Below are positions 10,415 to 18,990 of a stretch of DNA of 64,000 nt, in pieces (the stretch's first letter is position 1; each line of letters opens with the position of its first letter). Origin of the DNA: Sebastes aleutianus (lineage: Eukaryota; Chordata; Actinopteri; Perciformes; Sebastidae). The DNA lies in contig CAKAKS010000066.1 of the NCBI GenBank assembly GCA_916700875.1, forward strand, positions 7,781,743 to 7,845,742. The letters are read 5' to 3'. The position numbers and the translations under genes were made by a program. The notes under the pieces were generated by a model, which ran no database searches, was not told the origin of the DNA, and was given only the letters and a program-made list of their open reading frames with translations.

Positions 10415-13400
10415 CATTGTTTAGAATTTTGTTTTCCAACATTTTTCAAACTTTTTTTTTCAAACTTTTTTTTCAGACATTTTTCGGACTTTTTTTCCAG
10501 ACATTTTTCAGATTTTTTTTCAGATTTTTTTCAGACATTTTTTCCAGTCTTTATTTTTTATTTTTTTACCTTTTTCAGACATTGTTTAGACTTTTGTTTT
10601 CCAACATTTTTCAAAAAAAAATGTTCTGACTTTTTTTTCAAACCTTTTTCAAAAATTTGTTTTCAAACTTTTTTTCAGACATTTTTCGGACTTTCTTTTC
10701 AGACATTTTTCAGATTTTTTTTCAGACATTTTTTCCAGTCTTTATTTTTTTTTTTTTCCTTTTTCAGACATTGTTTAGACTTTTGTTTTCCAACATTTTT
10801 CAAACTTTTTTTTTCAAACTTTTTTTTCAAACATTTTTCAGACTTTTTTCCAGACATTTTTCAGATTTTTTTTCAGATTTTTTTCAGACATTTTTTCCAG
10901 TCTTTATTTTTTATTTTTTTTACCTTTTTCAGACATTGTTTAGACTTTTGTTTTCCAACATTTTTCAAACATTTTTTTTCAAACTTTTTTTTCAAACATT
11001 TTCCAGACTTTTTTTCCAGACATTTTTCAGATTTTTTTTCAGACATTTTTTCCAGTCTTTATTTTTTTTTTTTTACCTTTTTCAGACATTGTTTAGACTT
11101 TTGCTTTCCAACATTTTTCAAACTTTTTTTTTCAAACGTTTTTTTCAGACATTTTTCAGACATTTTTCAGATTTTTTTTCAGACATTTTTTCCAGTCTTT
11201 ATTTTTTTTTTTTACCTTTTTCAGACATTGTTTAGATTTTTGTTTTCCAACATTTTTCAAAAAAAAATGTTCTGACTTTTTTTTCAAACCTTTTTCAAAA
11301 ATTTGTTTTCAAACTTTTTTTTCAGACATTTTTCAGACTTTTTTTCCAGACATTTTTCAGATTTTTTTTCAGACATTTTTTCCAGTCTTTATTTTTTTTT
11401 TTTTCCTTTTTCAGACATTGTTTAGACTTTTGTTTTCCAACATTTTTCAAACTTTTTTTTTCAAACTTTTTTTTCAAACATTTTTCAGACTTTTTTCCAG
11501 ACATTTTTCAGATTTTTTTTCAGATTTTTTTCAGACATTTTTTCCAGTCTTTATTTTTTATTTTTTTACCTTTTTCAGACATTGTTTAGACTTTTGTTTT
11601 CCAACATTTTTCAAACATTTTTTTTTCAAACTTTTTTTTCAAACATTTTCCAGACTTTTTTTCCAGACATTTTTCAGATTTTTTTTCAGACATTTTTTCC
11701 AGTCTTTATTTATTTTTTTTACCTTTTTCAGACATTGTTTAGACTTTTGTTTTCCAACATTTTTCAAACTTTTTTTTTCAAACTTTTTTTCCAGACATTT
11801 TTCAGACATTTTTCAGATTTTTTTTCAGACATTTTTTCCAGTCTTTATTTTTTTTTTTTACCTTTTTCAGACATTGTTTAGATTTTTGTTTTCCAACATT
11901 TTTCAAAAAAAAATGTTCTGACTTTTTTTTCAAACATTTTTCAAAAATTTGTTTTCAAACTTTTTTTTCAGACATTTTTCAGACTTTTTTTCCAGACATT
12001 TTTGAGATTTTTTTTCAGACATTTTTTCCAGTCTTTATTTTTTTTTTTTTCCTTTTTCAGACATTGTTTAGACTTTTGTTTTCCAACATTTTTCAAACTT
12101 TTTTTTTCAAACTTTTTTTTCAAACATTTTTCAGACTTTTTTTCCAGACATTTTTCAGATTTTTTTTCAGATTTTTTTCAGACATTTTTTCCAGTCTTTA
12201 TTTTTTATTTTTTTACCTTTTTCAGACATTGTTTAGACTTTTGTTTTCCAACATTTTTCAAAAAAAAATGTTCTGACTTTTTTTTCAAACCTTTTTCAAA
12301 AATTTGTTTTCAAACTTTTTTTTCAGACATTTTTCAGACTTTTTTTCCAGACATTTTTCAGATTTTTTTTCAGACATTTTTTCCAGTCTTTATTTTTTTT
12401 TTTTTCCTTTTTCAGACATTGTTTAGACTTTTGTTTTCCAACATTTTTCAAACTTTTTTTTTCAAACTTTTTTTTCAAACATTTTTCAGACTTTTTTCCA
12501 GACATTTTTCAGATTTTTTTTCAGATTTTTTTCAGACATTTTTTCCAGTCTTTATTTTTTATTTTTTTACCTTTTTCAGACATTGTTTAGACTTTTGTTT
12601 TCCAACATTTTTCAAACATTTTTTTTCAAACTTTTTTTTCAAACATTTTCCAGACTTTTTTTCCAGACATTTTTCAGATTTTTTTTCAGACATTTTTTCC
12701 AGTCTTTATTTTTTTTTTTTACCTTTTTCAGACATTGTTTAGACTTTTGTTTTCCAACATTTTTCAAACTTTTTTTTTCAAACTTTTTTTCCAGACATTT
12801 TTCAGACATTTTTCAGATTTTTTTTCAGACATTTTTTCCAGTCTTTATTTTTTTTTTTTACCTTTTTCAGACATTGTTTAGATTTTTGTTTTCCAACATT
12901 TTTCAAAAAAAAATGTTCTGACTTTTTTTTCAAACATTTTTCAAAAATTTGTTTTCAAACTTTTTTTTCAGACATTTTTCAGACTTTTTTTCCAGACATT
13001 TTTCAGATTTTTTTTCAGACATTTTTTCCAGTCTTTATTTTTTTTTTTTTCCTTTTTCAGACATTGTTTAGACTTTTGTTTTCCAACATTTTTCAAACTT
13101 TTTTTTTCAAACTTTTTTTTCAAACATTTTTCAGACTTTTTTCCAGACATTTTTCAGATTTTTTTTCAGATTTTTTTCAGACATTTTTTCCAGTCTTTAT
13201 TTTTTATTTTTTTACCTTTTTCAGACATTGTTTAGACTTTTGTTTTCCAACATTTTTCAAACATTTTTTTTCAAACTTTTTTTTCAAACATTTTCCAGAC
13301 TTTTTTTCCAGACATTTTTCAGATTTTTTTTCAGACATTTTTTCCAGTCTTTATTTTTTTTTTTTTTACCTTTTTCAGACATTGTTTAGACTTTTGTTTT

Positions 13401-14042
13401 CCAACATTTTTCAAACTTTTTTTTTCAAACTTTTTTTCCAGACATTTTTCAGACATTTTTCAGATTTTTTTTCAGACATTTTTTCCAGTCTTTATTTTTT
13501 TTTTTTAACTTTTTCAGACATTGTTTAGATTTTTGTTTTCCAACATTTTTCAAAAAAAAATGTTCTGACTTTTTTTTCAAACATTTTTCAAAAATTTGTT
13601 TTCAAACTTTTTTTTCAGACATTTTTCAGACTTTTTTTCCAGACATTTTTGAGATTTTTTTTCAGACATTTTTTCCAGTATTTATTTTTTTTTTTTACCT
13701 TTTTCAGACATTGTTTAGACTTTTGTTTTCCAACATTTTTCAAACTTTTTTTTTCAAACTTTTTTTCCAGACATTTTTCAGACATTTTTCAGATTTTTTT
13801 TCAGACATTTTTTCCAGTCTTTATTTTTTTTTTTTACCTTTTTCAGACATTGTTTAGATTTTTGTTTTCCAACATTTTTCAAAAAAAAATGTTCTGACTT
13901 TTTTTTCAAACATTTTTCAAAAATTTGTTTTCAAACTTTTTTTTCAGACATTTTTCAGACTTTTTTTCCAGACATTTTTCAGATTTTTTTTTCAGACATT
14001 TTTTCCAGTCTTTATTTTTATTTTTTTTTTACCTTTTTCAGA
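10415..14042. repeat. Super-unit copy 2 (partial) of the array
   Basis: The monomer order matches copy 1 for anchor after anchor, with offsets of 3,955 to 3,957 bp, up to the A-B pair at 13709-14042. After that, spacings are 189, 152, 140 and 193 bp and no longer follow copy 1. Small private changes exist, for example the TTTTTCGGACTTT variants near 10485 and 10685, so the two copies are close but not identical. Confidence 0.85.
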
Positions 14043-15163
14043 CATTGTTTAGATTTTTGTTTTCCAACATTTTTCAAAAAAAAATGTTCTGACTTTTTTT
14101 TCAAACCTTTTTCAAAAATTTGTTTTCAAACTTTTTTTTCAGACATTTTTCAGACTTTTTTTCCAGACATTTTTCAGATTTTTTTTCAGACATTTTTTCC
14201 AGTCTTTATTTTTTTTTTTACCTTTTTCAGACATTGTTTAGATTTTTGTTTTCCAACATTTTTCAAACTTTTTTTTTCAAACTTTTTTTTCAAACATTTT
14301 TCAGACTTTTTTTCCAGACATTTTTCAGATTTTTTTTCAGACATTTTTTCCAGTCTTTATTTTTTTTTTTTACCTTTTTCAGACATTGTTTAGACTTTTG
14401 TTTTCCAACATTTTTAAAACTTTTTTTTTAAAACTTTTTTTCCAGACATTTTTCAGACATTTTTCAGATTTTTTTTCAGACATTTTTTCCAGTCTTTATT
14501 TTTTTTTTTTTACCTTTTTCAGACATTGTTTAGATTTTTGTTTTCCAACATTTTTAAAAAAAAAATGTTCTGACTTTTTTTTCAAACATTTTTCAAAAAT
14601 TTGTTTTCAAACTTTTTTTTCAGACATTTTTCAGACTTTTTTTCCAGACATTTTTCAGATTTTTTTTCAGACATTTTTTCCAGTCTTTATTTATTTATTT
14701 TTTTACCTTTTTCAGACATTGTTTAGACTTTTGTTTTCCAACATTTTTCAAACTTTTTTTTTCAAACTTTTTTTCCAGACATTTTTCAGACATTTTTCAG
14801 ATTTTTTTTCAGACATTTTTTCCAGTCTTTATTTTTTTTTTTTACCTTTTTCAGACATTGTTTAGATTTTTGTTTTCCAACATTTTTCAAAAAAAAATGT
14901 TCAGACTTTTTTTCCAGACATTTTTCAGATTTTTTTTCAGACATTTTTTCCAGTCTTTATTTATTTATTTTTTTACCTTTTTCAGACATTGTTTAGACTT
15001 TTGTTTTCCAACATTTTTCAAACATTTTTTTTCAAACTTTTTTTTCAGACATTTTTCAGACTTTTTTTCAGGGTTTTTTTCAGACTTTTTTTCCAGTCTT
15101 TTTTTTTTTTTTTTTTACCTTTTTCAGACATTGTTTAGACTTTTGTTTACAAACATTTTTTTA
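14043..15163. repeat. Right edge of the array: degraded monomers
   Basis: Anchor spacings are 189, 152, 140, 193, 139, 131 and 142 bp. Changes accumulate toward the end: TTTAAAACTT replaces TTCAAACTT near 14415, a shortened B monomer lies near 14890, and CAGGGTTTTTTTCAGAC lies near 15068. The final unit breaks at TTTACAAACATTTTTTTATG into unrelated sequence. Confidence 0.8.
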
Positions 15164-15165
15164 TG

Positions 15166-15230
15166 TGGAACTGCAATGCACAGCCCAAGACAAATTTCCT
15201 TAAGGGGTGAAATAGATAACTTATCTTATA
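15166..15230 (+). repeat. Short retroposon-tail-like sequence flanking the array
   Basis: AATGCACAGCCCAAGACAAA, TTTCCTTAAGGGGTGAAA and ATAGATAACTTATCTTATA resemble the common fish motif in which GACAAATTTCC is followed by a TATC/TATCT simple repeat. It begins right where the array ends. It may be a pre-existing retroposon tail next to which the array grew. Confidence 0.45.
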
Positions 15231-16485
15231 CTACAGTAGGTTGTCTGTGGGAGTGTGCTCAGTTTGCAAGGAGAGCCATAGCACTGCTATCATTCATTAG
15301 AGGATTGCAGAATTACAGATTTTTTTTTTATTACAGAATCTCAAAACAGATTTTTAAAACCTTTTGAAAACACTATCACTGCAAAAATAATAATAACAAA
15401 ATATATATACAGTATATATATATATTCCAGCCATAGCTCACATGAAAAAGAAATAGTGTCCTTGTAACTGTAGACCTATTCATCCAATCTTAATAAAATA
15501 TTATAAACAGCCTATGAAAATATAAAATCATAGCAAAATAAATACACATTTAAAAATATTTTAAAAATGTAATTGGATACCTCCTCACTCAAACTAAATT
15601 AGCTTGCTGCCTTAGCCAATCAGAAAGAACTCCTGGATTGAAAATAAAAGATATGTCTGTCGGAGGCTGTAGGCTACATTTGGGGAAAACGTAGGCCTTT
15701 TTATAAATTACAGCTCCTGTGGTCCATTAAGCCTTCACACACCTACCTGGAGCTTTGGTATGGACCTCCTACTGCTCAATCCGCTTTGGTTTGTGTGACA
15801 AGAGTACCATTTACACTGCGCCTGAATTCACTTCTCTTCTGACAGGTGAATAGGGATCGTCTACGCCGGCTTTTTAGCGTGAATACGTTGTTGTCAAAGT
15901 TTGGTTCATTTTCGCACATTTGCAACCCTTCAAGTATGGACCATTAGTATTGAAAATAGAGCTCCAGCCGCTTAAAGTGGAAAATGAACCGTTCGAAAAG
16001 TGATGGGCTAACTCTACCGCAGCCAATGGGCTAACGTTAGCTGCTGCTTGGCTCTCCTCCACTCGTGCAGACAACTGTGTCGAGGCCTCTGTTGACGGGG
16101 TAGTTGTTGAGGAAATGTGGTTGCTAGTTGAAGAGTTGACATGTTTTTTGTAATTTGGATTTTTTTCTGACCCTGAGGTATAGATTGAATGGGTTTGAAT
16201 GGACTTCCTGCCCGGTAGTACTTCACCTTGTGCTGATGAACCGGAAACAGTAAACTGGCAGGGACCAGAAGGGGTGGTGTGTAATATGAGAAAAATAAAG
16301 GAAATGAAATAAAACAAAATGGGAAATTATAGCATACTTCAGCTATGGCAGCATGGCAGACAGCACAATACATTATGGCACTCAATTGTGAGACACGAAA
16401 CAGAAGCATGAAGGAAACAGCATTAATGAAAACCATAACAAGCAGCAGATTGAATGTCTTAGATAGAGAAGAGTTGGTAAGTTAC
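15231..16485. other. Unassigned DNA; AT stretch, then a more CpG-rich segment
   Basis: An alternating TA tract lies at 15401-15426. About 15850-16260 is less AT-rich with several CpGs, and on the - strand it gives overlapping open frames of 140-147 codons (15874-16436). These are Ser/Thr-rich with no recognisable domain. I cannot tell whether this is a decayed element or chance, so no gene is called. Confidence 0.4.
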
Positions 16486-16508
16486 TGTGTGTGTGTGCTT
16501 ATGTGTGT

Positions 16509-16577
<69 letters not shown>

Positions 16578-16594
16578 TGTGTGTATGTATAATA
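16486..16594. repeat. (TG)n microsatellite, about 108 bp
   Basis: A long TG run with a few A or G interruptions, ending TGGGTGTGTGTGTATG. Cys/Val-type open frames across it are artefacts of the dinucleotide repeat. Confidence 0.95.
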
Positions 16595-16718
16595 TCCATA
16601 CACACACATATATTATGCATCCATCTGGTGTGCGGCTACCAGTATCCATGGAGACCCGAGAAACACAGAGGAACACTGTACAATGTCCTGTTGGCTGCAC
16701 ACAGCTAACACCCAATCA

Positions 16719-16853
16719 TGTGTGTGTGTGTGTGTGTGTCTGAATCTTGGCATCCACCTGTGACTGGAAGTAGGCATGCCTTTGTGGCTTTAGGTGAGCA
16801 TCCGTGTGTGTGTGTGCGTGTGAGTGTGTTTGTGCATGCACACACACCATGCA
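16719..16853. repeat. Two shorter TG-rich tracts
   Basis: A pure TG run at about 16720-16739 and a mixed TG/CG run at 16803-16838, followed by CATGCACACACACC, which is complementary to it. Between them is about 60 bp of unique sequence. Confidence 0.85.
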
Positions 16854-17074
16854 ACTTCACTGCCAAATTCATTAAATTTGCATTACTCAGCCCGATTAGA
16901 AAATGTGCCCTCCCTCCTGTGGAGAGATGAAACGATGAGCAGAGTTCTGCAAAATACCAGCGAGACAGAAAGAAATGAGGATAAAGAGATGGAAGAGATG
17001 GCGACAACAGTAACCTGATGGTTAGATAGACAGGAAGGTAACCAGAAGACTGATGATTTCACATCCACACATTT

Positions 17075-17109
17075 TCTTTCTTTACTCTTTTACATTTTCT
17101 TTCTTTACT
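17075..17109. repeat. Short direct repeat of TTTTCTTTCTTTACTC
   Basis: ATTTTCTTTCTTTACTC occurs twice, separated by TTTTAC, giving a two-copy tandem duplication of about 22 bp directly before the stem-loop at 17110. Confidence 0.7.
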
Positions 17110-17141
17110 CCCGTGGCTGTCAGGTGACCAACAGCCACGGG
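17110..17141. repeat. Perfect 11-bp inverted repeat (stem-loop)
   Basis: CCCGTGGCTGT (17110-17120) and ACAGCCACGGG (17131-17141) are exact reverse complements around a 10-base loop, CAGGTGACCA. It is GC-rich in an AT-rich setting. No T-run follows and no RNA gene is evident. Confidence 0.8.
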
Positions 17142-18087
17142 AAGAAGGGAGATCTACTCTGGGAAATATACGTTGCTTTGCAAACATTGTTGGCTGGACA
17201 GCAGTTCATTTTAAGCTGAGTTTGACAACAGTCTGTTTACATTTTAGATGACAAAAAACTGTCATCATTAACTATGACTACTTTCTGCATATGCATCTGC
17301 ATTGCATTGGCAGTTGCTTACCATCCCCTGCGGTTGGCTTTTTAATAGCGCGTTATTGCAATATTGCGGTTATTGCGACAGCCCAAGTGATAGTGTTTGG
17401 GGCTCTGCCAAAACGCAGATGATCTACACGCAATAATGTGCCTGAATGCAGCCTGTGTAGACATTTTTGCAACCCGAACCATACCTTCACAATAATTTAT
17501 TTTCTATAACCACCTTTCTGTAACCTTAACTAAACAGCATCATAGTTGCAAAGCTCAGATATTGTAGAAAACATAAAAAAACATTGGAACCTGACGTTAA
17601 AAATAAACAGTCATTAAATGTAATTGGGGGTTTTGCAGAATCGTCCAACACTGGCCTTCTTGTCTAATGATAGGGTTGGGTTGTGCTGTTGCAGGTGATG
17701 TAATTGAGAGCAGGGATGCTTTTAAAGATTCTCCTGGTTGATATGTTCAAATTTGTGAAAAGTTGTCAGCAGTAGTGTAACATGGTCCGAAGCAACAACA
17801 GAATGGGCCTTTAGGCCAAGCAATACTTTGTGTGCAACTCCCACTTCCTGTAACTAATCCTGTAATAACTCAGTGTGTCCGTGTAAACAGATTTGTTTGA
17901 AAAACAAATATTAGTTCTCAGAGTTGTTTTGTCTACTCAAACACGATTGTGGTCATGGTCAAATAGTTTTTTCTAAAACAACAATAAGCAGATAAAAGAA
18001 GTCAAATAGAGGGACTCCACTCTTCTTTTCCCACGCTCTTGGATCAACTATTTTTACTTAATTATTTCATGATAAATGTGCTTGTTA
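17142..18087. other. Unassigned DNA with one hAT-like terminus
   Basis: About 17337-17384 reads AATAGCGCGTTATTGCAATA then TTGCGGTTATTGCGACAGCC, a terminus type common in fish hAT-like repeats (reverse complement GGGCTGTCGCAATAACCGC). The opposite end is not seen. The rest is unassigned. Confidence 0.5.
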
Positions 18088-18146
18088 AAGGGAAAGTTCG
18101 GGTGTTTTGAAGTCGGTTTTATGAAGTACTTATCCATAGTAGGTGT
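18088..18146 (+). repeat. Partial direct copy of the MITE terminus at 18297
   Basis: AAAGGGAAAGTTCGGGTGTT, TTGAAGTCGG and AAGTACTTATCCATAGTAGG repeat the sequence at 18297-18355 with a few differences. The copy stops abruptly where the large palindrome begins. Confidence 0.8.
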
Positions 18147-18990
18147 GCTTTACTTTTCTCCCTTGCCTTGATTCTTGTCGTTTCATTTCTGTTGCCCTTT
18201 TTTTGTGCCTCTTTTACTTCTTCCACTAAGTGACCTAGATAAGCACCCTTTCTCAATTTGACAAACTATTTAACAAAGACTAAATATGTGTATTTTAAAG
18301 GGACAGTTTGGGTGTTTTGAAGTGGGTTGTATGAGGTACTTATCCATAGTAGGTGTATTACTTACACTAGATGACGGTCGCCGCGCCCCCAGCTTGGAGA
18401 AACAGGAGCACCGGAGCAAAGCCCTACAGTGCCGTGGACGGGGATGGCAGAAAAATGTATTTTTGACACCTAAAAGAAAGGCTCATCTAAAAAAAATTAA
18501 TATCTGTTTAAGTGTACGCTATATTTAGAATATTTTCACCAATTTATCTTGCCGTCAGACAGCCCGTTCCTTCACTTTTCTGATGGGGAACTGAACTGAA
18601 AGTGAAACGTATCTATCCTCTCTACAAAGCCAGCAGGCTCAGATGACAAAAAATAGTAGTTTTCTGTCCTCCCCGTCCACAACAGTGTATTGCTTTGCTC
18701 CAGTGTCGGTACTCCTGTCTCCTCCTATCCTGTCTCTCCAAGCTGGGGATGCGCCGACCGTCATCTACTGTAAGTAATACATTTACTATGGATAAGTACC
18801 TCATACAACCCCACTTCAAACCACCCAAACTATCAATATAAAATACAAATTTAGTCTGTGTTAAAAGGTTTGTCAAATTTAGAAAGGGCACTTATCCAGG
18901 TCACTTGGTAGAAGACGTAAAAGAGGCACAAAAAGAGAGCAACAGAACAGAAATGACAAGAATCCAGGCAAGGGGAAAAAACGTAAAGCA
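18147..18990. mobile_element. 844-bp imperfect palindrome (fold-back element)
   Basis: The left arm (about 18147-18470) and right arm (about 18640-18990) are reverse complements over roughly 320-350 bp, around a spacer of about 170 bp. The inner part has the TTTAAAGGGACAGTTTGGGT terminus of a known type of fish MITE at 18295, mirrored near 18836. The pairing also continues about 150 bp outside those termini: CTTGATTCTTGTCGTTTC at 18168 pairs with ACAAGAATCCAGG at 18956, and GTGACCTAGATAAG pairs with CTTATCCAGGTCAC. The right arm has an extra ~15 bp around GTCTCCTCCTATCC. There is no coding capacity. Confidence 0.85.

Larger units (their letters stand above)
5578..15163. repeat. 9.6-kb T-rich satellite array with higher-order repeat structure
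   Basis: The anchor CATTGTTTAGA (or GAATT/GATTT variants) recurs 59 times, first at 5613 and last at 15129. Successive spacings are mostly one of four values, about 139, 152, 164/165 and 190/191 bp. Calling these A, D, C and B, the order C-D-A-B repeats as a 645-bp tetramer at 6815-7461, 7462-8106, 8462-9106, 9107-9751, 10769-11415, 11416-12061, 12417-13061 and 13062-13708. C-B dimers of 355 bp lie at 6460, 8107, 10415 and 12062, and A-B dimers lie around 9752-10414 and 13709. B monomers carry an extra block with AAAAAAAAATGTTCTGAC. Inside each monomer there is a smaller beat of CAGACATTTTT-like units 11-13 bp long. The + strand is dominated by T, with very little G. No transposon interrupts it. 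The long Phe-rich (+) and Lys-rich (-) open frames are by-products of a stop-poor repeat. Confidence 0.97.

Noticed and set aside
6346..14431. Long Phe-rich open frames on the + strand (up to 324 codons) and Lys-rich frames on the - strand
   Set aside because: They repeat with the satellite, shift frame from unit to unit, have no domain and arise because T-rich triplets rarely make stops.
5578..15163. CRISPR-like or other spacer array
   Set aside because: The sequence between anchors is itself repeated and of the same composition. There are no unique spacers, and the context is a vertebrate genome.
15874..16436. Overlapping - strand frames of 147 and 140 codons as a gene
   Set aside because: No recognisable domain, no splice context, and two different frames overlap over the same bases.
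16482..16743. Cys/Val-rich and His/Thr-rich open frames
   Set aside because: Direct translation of a (TG)n tract. The same reason applies to the frames at 35327-35530, 42464-42685, 46699-47225, 48502-48831 and 60581-60885.
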